This document shows, piece after piece, positions 52,771-62,243 of a stretch of DNA of 64,000 nucleotides. A program made the translations under genes and the position numbers. Positions within the stretch are counted from its first letter, which is position 1. Each line of letters begins with the position of its first letter. Source of the stretch: Picosynechococcus sp. PCC 7002 (GTDB taxonomy: Bacteria > Cyanobacteriota > Cyanobacteriia > Cyanobacteriales > MRBY01). The notes under the pieces were generated by a model. It did not search any database. It was not told the DNA's origin and saw only the letters and a list, made by a program, of their open reading frames with translations. Location: positions 1,798,001-1,862,000 of the forward strand of contig NZ_CAWLFA010000001.1 in the NCBI RefSeq assembly GCF_963860125.1. The letters run 5' to 3'.

Positions 52771-53268
52771 TTATGGAATAAGTTGAACGTTTCGCAAGAG
52801 TACGGCTTGACGATCGAGCATTTCAATTAACCGGGCTTCATCGGGATGATCCCACCCCAGCAGGTGCAATAAACCATGGCTCACCAACCAACCCAGTTCC
52901 GTTTGGAGGCTGTGCTGCCGTTCCTGGGCCTGGCGTTGGGCCGTTTCTACCGAAACAATAATGTCTCCCAGATAGAGCGGTTCCCCAGGGGGTAAGGGGC
53001 TAGCAAAATTATCTTCGAGGGCCGCAAAGGAAAGGACGTCGGTGGGTTGGTCTTTGTGGCGATATTGGTGATTGAGATTGTGGATTTCGGCGTCAGTGGT
53101 GAAGCGGAGGGTTAACTCGTAACCGTCGGCCGGGGGTAAAGCCGCTGTTAATTCCGGTAGCCACCGTTGAAGGTGATTTTCCCAAGGGGCGATCGCCAAT
53201 TCAGGCAGTTCTAGACCAGAAGCATTTTCGACAAAAATTTCACACTCAAGCACGGGCTGCATCCCCAT
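52771..53268 (-). CDS. ybeY: endoribonuclease YbeY
   Basis: A 165-residue single-strand RNase involved in 16S rRNA 3' maturation and ribosome quality control. The zinc-binding motif H-x3-H-x5-H is HGLLHLLGWDH, and DVLSFA with LGDIIVSVETA are family signatures. Its ATG directly abuts the TAG of the DUF3285 gene (TAGATG), and dgkA follows. Standard length. Confidence 0.95.
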   Translation of the reverse strand: MGMQPVLECEIFVENASGLELPELAIAPWENHLQRWLPELTAALPPADGYELTLRFTTDAEIHNLNHQYRHKDQPTDVLSFAALEDNFASPLPPGEPLYLGDIIVSVETAQRQAQERQHSLQTELGWLVSHGLLHLLGWDHPDEARLIEMLDRQAVLLRNVQLIP

Positions 53269-53448
53269 CTAACGGGTGAGGTAGGCCATGGTGACGAAAA
53301 ACCCCAACAGGCCAGCGGTGGTGAGGAAAAAATGCCAGAGGGACTTACCCCCTTTGCGCACCATATTCCGCATGGCGAGCTTGACGTAGCTGGGTTTAGG
53401 TTCAGTGGCTTCTGGGGCCTGGTCGAGGGAAGTTTGGGATTCAGACAT
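53269..53448 (-). CDS. DUF3285 small membrane protein
   Basis: A 59-residue protein, MSESQTSLDQAPEATEP..., with a basic helix (VKLAMRNMVRKGGKSLWH) and one membrane segment (FFLTTAGLLGFFVTMAYL). It matches the cyanobacterial DUF3285 family, which commonly precedes ybeY. Start at ATG 53448; a longer reading to 53622 crosses non-coding sequence. It heads the DUF3285-ybeY-dgkA-trpG operon. Confidence 0.85.
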   Translation of the reverse strand: MSESQTSLDQAPEATEPKPSYVKLAMRNMVRKGGKSLWHFFLTTAGLLGFFVTMAYLTR

Positions 53449-53658
53449 GGTTCGGGACGAAGAATTTACGGCAACGGGTCGGAATTTTGAAAAAAATATT
53501 TGTTTGAAAAATGCCTCTCTAATGTAACAGTTTGTTGCAAAAAATAACGGCGGGAAGAGCCAACCCCTTGAGACGAGTTTTTCTGATACGTCGCTCCAGT
53601 TCTGGAACCCCATCCGATACACTGAATGCTTAAGGCGATCGCTGTTTGGGAAAAAATT

Positions 53659-54591
53659 ATGCGCATTTTAATTATTGGTGGTACCCGGTTTATTGGGGTT
53701 TATCTCACCCAAGTTTTATTGGCGGCAGGCCACGAGGTAGTGCTGTTTAACCGGGGCAATCATCCGGCACCGATGGGCGTAGGGCAAATTATTGGCGATC
53801 GCCAAGAGCCGGCGCAACTGAAGGAAAAACTGGCTGGCGAAACCTTTGACGCGATTTTTGATAATAATGGCAGGGAACTCGCCCATACCCAGCCCCTCGC
53901 CGAAATTTTTGCTGGAAAAGTGAAGCATTTTGTCTATGTCAGTTCCGCTGGCGTTTATCTGCCCACTGACCAACCGCCCCACAAAGAAGCCGATCCCGTT
54001 GATCCCAACAGCCGCCACAAGGGGAAGCACGAAACGGAGGCTTATTTGGCCCAGAGTGATTTGCCCTGGACATCGATCCGTCCCACCTACATTTACGGCG
54101 CAAAAAATTACAATGACCTGGAAGCTTGGTTCTTTGACCGCATCGTCCGCGATCGCCCGATTCCAATTCCTGGGGATGGGCAATTGATCACCCAGTTTGG
54201 CCATGTTTATGATCTGGCGACGGCCATGGCAGCGGTGCTAGATAATCCGAAAGCGATTGGACAAATTTACAATATTTCAGGCGATCGCTTTGTCACTTTT
54301 ACCGGACTCGCAAAAGCCTGCGCCGTAGCAGCAGGGAAAGATCCCGATACGTTGGCATTGGTTTATTACAACCCCAAACAATTCGACCTCGGCAAACGCA
54401 AAGCCTTTCCGATCCGCGCCCAGCACTTCATGGCAGATATCAATAAAGCCCTGAATGACCTCGACTGGCAACCGAAATATGATCTAGTGAGTGGCTTAAA
54501 AGATTCTTTCCAGAATGACTATCTCGCCAATGGTCGAGACAAGGTTGACCTCGACTTCAGTCTTGATGACCAAATTTTAGGACAGCGATAG
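53659..54591 (+). CDS. NAD-dependent epimerase-like protein, CSP41 family
   Basis: A 310-residue atypical short-chain dehydrogenase starting MRILIIGGTRFIGVYLTQVL (GxxGxxG loop). FVYVSSAGVYLPTD and SIRPTYIYGAKNYNDLEAWF are like the chloroplast stem-loop-binding proteins CSP41a/b, which associate with RNA and ribosomes, and their cyanobacterial homologues. The catalytic YxxxK seems absent (KGKHETEAYL in its place), also a CSP41 trait. The start at 53659 is preferred over 53626. Confidence 0.85.
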   Translation: MRILIIGGTRFIGVYLTQVLLAAGHEVVLFNRGNHPAPMGVGQIIGDRQEPAQLKEKLAGETFDAIFDNNGRELAHTQPLAEIFAGKVKHFVYVSSAGVYLPTDQPPHKEADPVDPNSRHKGKHETEAYLAQSDLPWTSIRPTYIYGAKNYNDLEAWFFDRIVRDRPIPIPGDGQLITQFGHVYDLATAMAAVLDNPKAIGQIYNISGDRFVTFTGLAKACAVAAGKDPDTLALVYYNPKQFDLGKRKAFPIRAQHFMADINKALNDLDWQPKYDLVSGLKDSFQNDYLANGRDKVDLDFSLDDQILGQR

Positions 54592-54601
54592 GAACCCGCC
54601 C

Positions 54602-55045
54602 ATGGCTACTAGCACCCTCACCGACATTTACCGTTTCATTCAACAGGAAATTCCCAGCGCGACAGGCGATCGCCTCAACGCAACAACCGATCTTTTTGGC
54701 ACCTTTGACATCCAGGCCGATGACTGTGCCACCTTTATAGAAAAATTCGCCCAGAAATTCAAAGTCGATCTTGATGGCTACCTTTGGTATTTTCACCACG
54801 GCGAAGCGGGCCTTAACCTTGGTGGATTTTTGATCAAGCCTCCCTACGAACGGGTTGAACGCATTCCTATCACCCCAGAAATTTTATTAAAAGCGGCCAC
54901 CAAGCGCCGCTGGAAACTCAGCTATCCCGACCACACCCTCCCGAAAAAACGTTGGGATATGGTGGTCAATAAAATTATTCTGTTCCTCGTCTTTTTCTAC
55001 ATCCTGAATCGTTTTGCGCCCCTCCTCATCGAAAAATTCACCTAA
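54602..55045 (+). CDS. DUF1493 (acyl carrier-like) protein with C-terminal membrane segment
   Basis: A 147-residue protein. Residues 1-70 resemble the DUF1493 acyl-carrier-like fold (DIYRFIQQEIPS, TTDLFGTFDIQADDCATFIEKFAQKF split), lacking the phosphopantetheine Ser motif. Residues 118-140 form one hydrophobic helix (IILFLVFFYILNRFAPLLI). It starts 10 bp after the CSP41-like gene, so it is likely in the same transcript. Confidence 0.72.
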   Translation: MATSTLTDIYRFIQQEIPSATGDRLNATTDLFGTFDIQADDCATFIEKFAQKFKVDLDGYLWYFHHGEAGLNLGGFLIKPPYERVERIPITPEILLKAATKRRWKLSYPDHTLPKKRWDMVVNKIILFLVFFYILNRFAPLLIEKFT

Positions 55046-55086
55046 AGGCGTTTACCATACGTCGAAGCAGTATTCGGGAAAATGTA

Positions 55087-56631
55087 GTGATGAGTGCAAA
55101 TCCAGAGGTAATCGTCATTGGTAGCGGCATTGGCGGGCTTTGTTGTGCGGGTCTTTTGGCTCGTTATGGTTATGATGTTTTGGTCTTAGAAAGCCATGCG
55201 ATCGCCGGTGGTGCGGCCCACAGTTTTACCCGACAGGGCTACCACTTCGACTCTGGGCCATCTCTGTATTCTGGTCTTTCCTACAGCCCTTCCCCCAATC
55301 CCCTGCGGCAAGTCCTTGATCTCCTCGAAGAGGATTGCCAATGGCTCACCTACGATGCCTGGGGTGTTCACTTACCCGAAGGTTATTTCCGCGCTGCGGT
55401 GGGAGCCGATGGCTTCTGTGAAATGTTGACCCAGATCGGTAAGGCTGATGCAATTCCCCAATGGCGCAAACTCCAAGAAACCATGCGTCCCCTCGGTGAA
55501 GCGGCGACAAAACTTCCCTTGGCGGCCTTTCGTAACGATCTCGGTGTTGTCCGCACCGTCGGTAAATATGCCAAAACTCTCTTGCCCTACCTTCCCTACA
55601 CTCCCCAACTGAATGCCCCCTTTAGCCGGGTGATGGATCGCGTGATTACCGACCCCTTTATCCGTAACTGGCTAGATTTACTCTGTTTTATGCTGTCTGG
55701 ATTGCCAGCCAACGGCACGATTTGCGCGGAGATGGCTTTTATGTTCGCTGACTGGTATCGTCCCCAAGTTTTGCTGGATTATCCCCAGGGAGGTAGCGGG
55801 GCGATTGTAGCGGCTCTGGTGCGGGGCCTCGAAAAATTTGGGGGCAAGCTGCGCCTGAATAGCCATGTGGAAAAAATCCTCACTGAAAATGGCAAGGCCA
55901 CGGGGGTTCAACTCCGCAATGGTGAAATCCTTCAAGCACGACGGGCAGTGGTTTCTAACGCTTCTGTTTGGGATACCCTCAAGTTGATTGAGCCGCAAAA
56001 TATTCCCCAAAAATTGCAGAAACGGGCTAATAAAATGCAGCCCTGTCGCAGTTTTATGCACCTTCATTTAGGGATTGACAGCAGCAATTTGCCCGAAGAT
56101 TTGGAGTGCCATTACCTCATCGTTGATGACTGGGAAAAGGGAGTTGATGCGGCTCAAAATGTGGTCGCTGTTTCGATTCCTTCACTGCTGGATCCGGGCC
56201 TAGCGCCCCCAGGAAAACATAGTATCCACGTTTATTTGCCTGCTACCGAAGACTATACACCCTGGGCAAACCTAGACCGTCGTTCCCCAGAATATGCTGC
56301 TTTCAAAGAAGAACGTTCCCAGGTTTTGTGGCAAGCCCTGGAAAAAGTGATCCCCGATATTCGTCAACGCACGGAATTAACCCTCGTTGGTACGCCTCTC
56401 ACCCATAGTCGTTTCCTCAGACGCGATCGCGGTACCTATGGCCCCGCATTAAAAGCGGGCAAAGAACAGTTTCCGGGCTGTACAACACCCATCGCTCAGT
56501 TATTTTGCTGTGGAGATTCGACTTTTCCTGGGATCGGCATTCCGGCGGTGGCTGGGTCTGGGATGATTGCCGCCAATACCCTCAGTCCCCTGGGTCAACA
56601 TTTACAAATTTTGCAGATGATTGCCGATTGA
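55087..56631 (+). CDS. FAD-dependent phytoene desaturase/carotene isomerase-like oxidoreductase
   Basis: A 514-residue protein of the CrtI/CrtO/CrtH superfamily. FAD loop VIGSGIGGLCCAGLLARYG, second motif GGAAHSFTRQGYHFDSGPS, and C-terminal FCCGDSTFPGIGIPAVAGSG are typical of carotene cis-trans isomerase-like proteins. Substrate (lycopene isomers, other carotenoids or another isoprenoid) cannot be fixed from sequence. It is the last gene before the CRISPR-Cas operon. Confidence 0.85.
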   Translation: MMSANPEVIVIGSGIGGLCCAGLLARYGYDVLVLESHAIAGGAAHSFTRQGYHFDSGPSLYSGLSYSPSPNPLRQVLDLLEEDCQWLTYDAWGVHLPEGYFRAAVGADGFCEMLTQIGKADAIPQWRKLQETMRPLGEAATKLPLAAFRNDLGVVRTVGKYAKTLLPYLPYTPQLNAPFSRVMDRVITDPFIRNWLDLLCFMLSGLPANGTICAEMAFMFADWYRPQVLLDYPQGGSGAIVAALVRGLEKFGGKLRLNSHVEKILTENGKATGVQLRNGEILQARRAVVSNASVWDTLKLIEPQNIPQKLQKRANKMQPCRSFMHLHLGIDSSNLPEDLECHYLIVDDWEKGVDAAQNVVAVSIPSLLDPGLAPPGKHSIHVYLPATEDYTPWANLDRRSPEYAAFKEERSQVLWQALEKVIPDIRQRTELTLVGTPLTHSRFLRRDRGTYGPALKAGKEQFPGCTTPIAQLFCCGDSTFPGIGIPAVAGSGMIAANTLSPLGQHLQILQMIAD

Positions 56632-56702
56632 AACCATCCTGCCATACCCTTCTCAGACATCCTCTAAGACTTGATGTGTCTTTTAGTCACGCAATAAATA
56701 TT

Positions 56703-56726
56703 TTTTGACCCGGTAAGTCTTTTGAC
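56703..56726 (+). promoter_or_regulatory. TTTTGAC direct repeat upstream of the cas operon
   Basis: TTTTGACCCGG (from 56703) and TTTTGACGGGT (from 56720) are spaced by 17 bases, about 50 bp before the WYL gene. They contain TTGACC and TTGACG, which could be -35 boxes or an operator for the WYL protein. ACCCG/CGGGT can also pair as a weak stem. Confidence 0.3.
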
Positions 56727-56771
56727 GGGTTTTATCTTTATGATGAAGAGCGTAGTCGATTTAGTGACACT

Positions 56772-57749
56772 ATGTCCCGCCAATTAGAGCGCCTACTGGA
56801 AATTGATCGCCTGATCCGTTCAAGAGAGCGGCAAACACAAGTGAGTCTTGCTCAGACCTTGGAAGTTTCAGAAAGAACAATTCGTAATGATGTTAATTTT
56901 TTGCGAGATCGCTATGATGCCCCGCTGGAGTACAACAGAAATCAGGGTTGGTACTATACCGACTCTAATTGGCGATTGCCCAGTACTCCGGTGACCCAAG
57001 GGGAACTTTTTGCCCTCACCCTCGGAGCAAGGATGCTGGAATCTTATTCAGGTTCTATTTATCAAATTCAATTGCGGGAAACTATTGAGCGAATTGCAAA
57101 ACGTTTACCAGAACAGAGTGTGATTAATCTGCGACAGTTGGCAGAGGAACGAGTTCACTTCCGCGTTGGGGGAGAAATTCAACTAAATCCTGAGATTTGG
57201 CAAGCTCTCATTGAAGCCAGTGAGCGATCGCAGTCGGTGGTGATGCACTATTTTTCGCCGAAGCGTCGGGAAGTGTCAGAGCGTGGTTTTGATCCTTATG
57301 TTTTGGACATTTACCGAGCGAGTAATGCCTATGTGTGGGGTTATTGCCATTTACGGAACGAGGTTAGGCAATTTCGGATTGACCGGATTCGGAAGCTTGA
57401 ACCCACAGGGCAAACCTTTGAGCGGCGGGAATTCGATTTGCAGGAGAAGCTGAAAAGCAGTTTTCAGTACGAGGTGGGTGGCAAAACCTATGATGTAGTG
57501 ATCACCTTTAATGCTCAGACGGCTCCCTATATTACGGAACGGCAATGGCATAGCACCCAAAGGATTGAAACCCATGCTGATGGGTCGATTACGCTGCGTT
57601 TTACGGCTTCGGGCTTGAACGATATGAAACGCTGGATTCTCGGTTATGGCAGAGGGGCGATCGCCAAATCTCCTCCGGAACTGGTGAATATGCTGGAACG
57701 GGAAACAGCACAGATGGCACGGCAAAACGAAACAGGAGAATTTAAGTAG
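56772..57749 (+). CDS. WYL-domain transcriptional regulator of the cas operon
   Basis: A 325-residue protein with an N-terminal winged helix (QTLEVSERTIRNDVNFLRD, residues about 25-45) and a WYL ligand-binding domain (VVMHYFSPKRREVSERGFDP, NAYVWGYCHLRNEVRQFRID). A C-terminal WCX-like extension follows. The stop codon abuts the cas6 start (TAGATG). A WYL protein (Sll7009) represses a type I-D system in Synechocystis; here it is probably an autoregulating repressor or activator of the effector operon. Confidence 0.88.
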   Translation: MSRQLERLLEIDRLIRSRERQTQVSLAQTLEVSERTIRNDVNFLRDRYDAPLEYNRNQGWYYTDSNWRLPSTPVTQGELFALTLGARMLESYSGSIYQIQLRETIERIAKRLPEQSVINLRQLAEERVHFRVGGEIQLNPEIWQALIEASERSQSVVMHYFSPKRREVSERGFDPYVLDIYRASNAYVWGYCHLRNEVRQFRIDRIRKLEPTGQTFERREFDLQEKLKSSFQYEVGGKTYDVVITFNAQTAPYITERQWHSTQRIETHADGSITLRFTASGLNDMKRWILGYGRGAIAKSPPELVNMLERETAQMARQNETGEFK

Positions 57750-58415
57750 ATGAATTTTTTGGAAGTGCAGTTTGAGCTGCGGGGTAAAACGCTGCCTGCG
57801 GATCATGGTTACAGCCTCTATTCTGGGATTAAACAGATTTGGCAACAGTCGGCATTAATCCCCGAACTGAATGAAGATATTTCCCCAGAGGTCTTAATCA
57901 GTAGTATTTCAGGGGTGGGGAATAAGCAGGGCATGATTTATCTAAATCGGCGATCTCGGTTTCGGTTGCGATGTCCGGCGGAACAGGCTCAGGTTTGGTA
58001 TCGGGTTCTGCAAAATCAAGTCCTCGATCTTCAGGGTCATTTGGTGCGTTTGATTCAACCTCGTTTAACCGTTATTCAACCAGCCTCTACCCTGACTTCA
58101 CGGTTAGTCGTTATCAAATTAGAGCAATGGGATAACCATACTGCACCTCAATATTTTCTGGAGTCCTGCCAAAAGGGTTTGGAACGCCTAGAAATCGAAG
58201 GTCAGCCTTTTATTGAAAGTTTGCCAGATGGTGATTTGGCGCGGCGATCGCTCCGCATTAAGGGTAAGCACATTATGGGTTTTGGCGTGACTGTCGAAGG
58301 CTTAAGTGACAACGATTCTATTAAGTTGCAATGCCTAGGCTTAGGCGGTCGGGGTCATTTTGGTTGTGGTTGGTTCTATCCGAAAAAAGAGGAGGAACAA
58401 ACTAATGCAGCCTAA
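57750..58415 (+). CDS. cas6: CRISPR endoribonuclease Cas6 (Cmx6-like)
   Basis: A 221-residue RAMP protein that cuts pre-crRNA in its repeats. The N-terminal VQFELRGKTLPADHGYSLYS resembles Cmx6 of the MYXAN (Dev) type, with a candidate catalytic His in DHGYSLYSGI. The C-terminal glycine-rich loop is GLGGRGHFGCGWF. AGGAG lies 13 bases before the start. It overlaps cas3 by 11 bases. Confidence 0.9.
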   Translation: MNFLEVQFELRGKTLPADHGYSLYSGIKQIWQQSALIPELNEDISPEVLISSISGVGNKQGMIYLNRRSRFRLRCPAEQAQVWYRVLQNQVLDLQGHLVRLIQPRLTVIQPASTLTSRLVVIKLEQWDNHTAPQYFLESCQKGLERLEIEGQPFIESLPDGDLARRSLRIKGKHIMGFGVTVEGLSDNDSIKLQCLGLGGRGHFGCGWFYPKKEEEQTNAA

Positions 58416-60696
58416 ACTCAAACCCAATTGTCTCCTCGCAAAATCCTTTGAACCTGGTCACTGGAAAGGTTCCTATAGTTTGGTGGGTCACACTGCTGAT
58501 GTGGTCAATGCCATAACAACCTTGGTGGATACTTTGGGCGATCGCCTGATCACTCAATTTGGCTTAACTTGCTCTTTTCAATACCTGCGGTCAACTGCAA
58601 GATTAGCAGCTTATTTACATGACTGGGGTAAAGGTAATAATCACTTTCAGGGCATGGTCAGGGCTTCCATTCCCGGTGCGACTCCTAAGCGTTTTTTTGA
58701 TCAATCTCCCCAAATGTTGCGCCATGAAATTGCTTCTGTACTGTTGGCTTGGGAGTTTAGAGAGTGGCTAGAACAAGCTGATGGTGACTTTTATACAGCC
58801 CTAGTGGCAGCAGGTGGGCATCACTTGAAATTAGGTGGGAGGGATGGCAAGGCAACGGATGAACTGGGAGAAATTCGCCAGAGTGGCGATGCTCAAATAT
58901 ATCTCTATGCTCTCCAGAAAAAAGAAGGCAAAATTGCCTATCACCCTCAATTTAAAGGCTTACTGAAATACAGTGTTAAAGCTCTGGGTTTACCCAAAAA
59001 TATCAAACTTTCCAAAGCACCTTCTTTGCAGTGGACTAGAAAAGATATTGAGACGAAACAGCATGAAATTCGAGATTATCTAACCCTTGATTGGGAAGGC
59101 GATCCAGTGTTTATCGCAGTGGTCAAAGCCCTATTGGTTGCCGGGGACTGTTCTGGTTCTGCCCTCGCGAAAGAAGATGTTTCACTCCAGAAATGGATTC
59201 AAGATGAGCTAAAAAACACCCTTGATGAAGACAAGCTTGATCGAGTTATCAAATCTCGTTTAGGTGATCATGAACTCAGAAGATTTCAGCAGGATTTAGG
59301 AAAAGTAAAAAGTCGTGTGGCGATCGCCCGTGCGGGTTGTGGTACAGGCAAAACTTTGGGGGCATACAACTGGGCAAAAACCCATGCTCTAGATCGTAAA
59401 CTCTTTTTCTGCTATCCCACCACCGGAACCAGTACCGAAGGTTTTATCGATTATGTCCATGGCAAAGTCGAGGCGGAATTATTTCACTCGCGGTATCAGG
59501 TGGATCTGGAAATGATGCAAACGGGGGAAGAAAATGATCTCGATTCCGGTGCTGATGCAACCATCAAACTCGAATCTTTTCGGGCATGGGGTGCGGAATC
59601 TATCGTTTGTACAGTGGATACTGTCCTTGGTTTATTTCAATGTAATCGCCGTCCCCTCTACTGTTTTCCGGCGATCGCCAATGGTGCATTTGTTTTCGAT
59701 GAAGTCCATTGCTACGATGCCAAACCTTTCGGCACATTACTCCGATTCTTACAGGTAGTCAAAGCTCCGGTACTACTGATGTCTGCATCGGTTCTTCCGT
59801 GGCAAAAAGCAGCCATTGAAGCGGCTGTTGGCGAACCTGTAGAAGTCATTGAAGGGGCAAAAGATCTCGAAGCTTTACCTCGATATCGCTTTCATGTTCT
59901 TGATCAACCGGATTGGGAACGAGTTGAACAGGAGCTAAATTCTGGGGGCAAGGTGCTCTGGGTTTGTAATCAAGTTCAGACAGCTATTGACGTTTACGAC
60001 GAGGCAAAACGTAGAGGTTTAGATGCCTTGCTTTATCACAGTCGCTATCGGTATCAGGATCGAAGAGATCACCATCGGGCGGTAGTGGATGCCTTTAAGC
60101 CAGACCAGACTAAACCAGTCATCGCCATTTGTACCCAAGTTGCTGAAATGTCCCTCGATTTATCAGCCACTTTGTTAGTCTCCCAAATTGCAGATCCAGC
60201 GGGATTAATTCAGAGATTAGGGCGCTTAAATCGCCATTATTGCGGTCATGTCCTTGATGCGCTGTTTTACCCCGACGAAAAAGAAGGATATCCCTACAAA
60301 AAAGAGCAACTCGCCGATGGGTTAGCGATGGTTCAAAACTTTGTGGAAGATGTCAGCCAAGCGGAGTTAGCGCAGTGGTTGGAGGCATTCACCCCAGAAC
60401 CAAATCAAGATGATGGAGAACTGGGTTTAGTGTGGCTCGATGGCAACTGGAAAACCTACCCAGCATCTTTAAGAGAAGGAGGTCATAATGTCACAGCTTT
60501 ATTAGAGGAGGACTTACCCAAGATTAAAAAACTACCCGCCAAGGAAGTTCCCCGATTTACTGTTCCCATTCCTAATCAAAGCTGGAAACCCAAGGAAAAA
60601 CACAAATTTTATCCCATCGCTCCCGCTAATATTTGGGGCTATTCCGAAGAAAAAGGAGCCTTTGATTTGAGAAAACAAGGAGGTGATGTGTCATGA
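58405..60696 (+). CDS. cas3: CRISPR nuclease-helicase Cas3 (HD-helicase)
   Basis: A 763-residue Cas3 with an N-terminal HD nuclease (GHTADVV at about residue 29, LHDWGKGN at about 72, RHEIASVLL, GGHH) and an SF2 helicase. Its helicase motifs are Walker A AGCGTGKTLGAYN near residue 308, DEVH near 431, SAS motif III, and QRLGRLNRH as motif VI. It unwinds and degrades DNA after Cascade binding. The ATG at 58405 follows GAGGAGGAACAA; a longer in-frame start (58360) lies inside cas6. Its presence shows a nuclease-competent system, unlike CRISPR-associated transposons. Confidence 0.95.
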   Translation: MQPKLKPNCLLAKSFEPGHWKGSYSLVGHTADVVNAITTLVDTLGDRLITQFGLTCSFQYLRSTARLAAYLHDWGKGNNHFQGMVRASIPGATPKRFFDQSPQMLRHEIASVLLAWEFREWLEQADGDFYTALVAAGGHHLKLGGRDGKATDELGEIRQSGDAQIYLYALQKKEGKIAYHPQFKGLLKYSVKALGLPKNIKLSKAPSLQWTRKDIETKQHEIRDYLTLDWEGDPVFIAVVKALLVAGDCSGSALAKEDVSLQKWIQDELKNTLDEDKLDRVIKSRLGDHELRRFQQDLGKVKSRVAIARAGCGTGKTLGAYNWAKTHALDRKLFFCYPTTGTSTEGFIDYVHGKVEAELFHSRYQVDLEMMQTGEENDLDSGADATIKLESFRAWGAESIVCTVDTVLGLFQCNRRPLYCFPAIANGAFVFDEVHCYDAKPFGTLLRFLQVVKAPVLLMSASVLPWQKAAIEAAVGEPVEVIEGAKDLEALPRYRFHVLDQPDWERVEQELNSGGKVLWVCNQVQTAIDVYDEAKRRGLDALLYHSRYRYQDRRDHHRAVVDAFKPDQTKPVIAICTQVAEMSLDLSATLLVSQIADPAGLIQRLGRLNRHYCGHVLDALFYPDEKEGYPYKKEQLADGLAMVQNFVEDVSQAELAQWLEAFTPEPNQDDGELGLVWLDGNWKTYPASLREGGHNVTALLEEDLPKIKKLPAKEVPRFTVPIPNQSWKPKEKHKFYPIAPANIWGYSEEKGAFDLRKQGGDVS

Positions 60697-62201
60697 CAGA
60701 GATGATTCTCTCTTTATTCAACCCCAATAGTCTTTTGCCCCATCGGGCAGGGGTGGCGGGTTTGGCATTGGCTTTATCTGCCATTGACCCTACTGATGCA
60801 CCATTGCAATGGGAAGTCACGGATGATGCAGTAAAACTGACTTGGGATTGCACCGATAAAGAAGCAATTCAATGGTTACTAAAGGAAACTTATCAAATCA
60901 AAGATGGTTATCTCAATGTTAAAGCTCTCAAGTTAGATGACCAAAGTCGTTATATTTTTACGGACGGTGTAACGACAACTTTCTTACAACATAGTAAACA
61001 AAGAAGTTTAGATAAACAAACTCAATCCCTCAGTTTTCAAGTGGATGAAGGTCAACCCGAAATTCAAGTTAATCATCGACAATTGTTAGATTGCTATTAT
61101 ACCAGAGACTTCAAAGAAGCTTTTAGCAGTAAGGGTAAATTTCAAAAATCTATTCCTTTGAAAGGTCATCACTTACCTGGTCTAGTGGAAGATTTTGCTA
61201 ATGGAGCTTATCAAGAATCTCCAGAAAATTATTTAGCCTTACTTTTTCTTCCTATCGCCTGTCATTATTACCGCTTACCCAACTTTTTATCTGGCTTAGT
61301 AATTCTCTCAGTCAGCAACCTAAAAGCATGGGTAAAACGACGAAAAGCCTATGCAGCAAAGACAGTCACTAAACTCAAACCTTATGGAGAATTTCGGGCT
61401 AATGGTGCAGGGGAATCTGCTCTAAGATTTCTTTTGCAGGAAAAACTCATTGAGGATGCCAAAGATTTTAAGGTTGATTACTGTGAGGTTTATCGCCTTG
61501 GTAAACAGCCTTGGGACGGCAATCAATCCTATTTAAAACAGGAGGTTTATCGGGTTCATGCTAACGATGAATTACTTGAGCTTTATCGGGAAGCTTGGGG
61601 ACTTTTTCCTAGTGTGGTTCGCGAAACTGACAAGGGGGAAACATGGCTCGCCCATTCTAAAGTTTTGCCTTGGATTGCCGATAACTTAATCAAGGGCGAT
61701 CGCTGGTATCAGGGATTTTTTGAATTCCGTAAAGCTAATGAAATTTATGAACGTACAGGATTAGTCAAGATGACCAAAATTGAAAACGCACTGACATCAC
61801 AAGAACAAATTTTCTTTGATGCGATTCAGGGAGGGTTTAGTACTTTTTTGCGAGGACAGATTGAACAGGCTACAAAACAAGGCCGCAAGCTTGATTATGC
61901 CCAAGTTACCAAAAAGGTCATCTATCGTTTTCAACGTCCGAGCACTCAACAGGAATTTGCTTCGGCGGTCGTGGATTTTCTCAGTCAATTTCGTAGTAGG
62001 GCAGCACGAGGTTCGGGTTCCGAGATTTATCTCTGGCTTCACCGCGATCGCCAATGGAAACAAGCCCGTGATTTAGCACTTTTGGCGATCGCCACCTATG
62101 AGGGCAAAAACAAACAAGGTGAAACGGAAGTGCCGGAGGAGATTTTGGATCAAACTCTCTCTGAAGCAGAAACCAACGAATCCTTTGAACTCACTCTCTA
62201 A
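60693..62201 (+). CDS. cas8: Cascade large subunit Cas8 (Cas8a1/Cmx1, DevT-like)
   Basis: A 502-residue protein in the position of the large Cascade subunit. The start LSLFNPNSLLPHRAGVAGLA, the segment GHHLPGLVEDFANGAYQESP and YYRLPNFLSGLVILSVSNL fit MYXAN-type Cas8a1/Cmx1 proteins (DevT in Myxococcus). It would recognise the PAM and complete the surveillance complex. The start overlaps the cas3 stop (ATGA) and follows GGAGGTGATG. Confidence 0.82.
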   Translation: MTEMILSLFNPNSLLPHRAGVAGLALALSAIDPTDAPLQWEVTDDAVKLTWDCTDKEAIQWLLKETYQIKDGYLNVKALKLDDQSRYIFTDGVTTTFLQHSKQRSLDKQTQSLSFQVDEGQPEIQVNHRQLLDCYYTRDFKEAFSSKGKFQKSIPLKGHHLPGLVEDFANGAYQESPENYLALLFLPIACHYYRLPNFLSGLVILSVSNLKAWVKRRKAYAAKTVTKLKPYGEFRANGAGESALRFLLQEKLIEDAKDFKVDYCEVYRLGKQPWDGNQSYLKQEVYRVHANDELLELYREAWGLFPSVVRETDKGETWLAHSKVLPWIADNLIKGDRWYQGFFEFRKANEIYERTGLVKMTKIENALTSQEQIFFDAIQGGFSTFLRGQIEQATKQGRKLDYAQVTKKVIYRFQRPSTQQEFASAVVDFLSQFRSRAARGSGSEIYLWLHRDRQWKQARDLALLAIATYEGKNKQGETEVPEEILDQTLSEAETNESFELTL

Positions 62202-62243
62202 ACCATTTATACAATCATCACTGAAAAATTAAGGAAAATAATT

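Noticed and set aside
57750..62201. CRISPR-associated transposon
   Set aside because: Cas3 is complete, and no tnsA, tnsB, tnsC or tniQ gene is visible.
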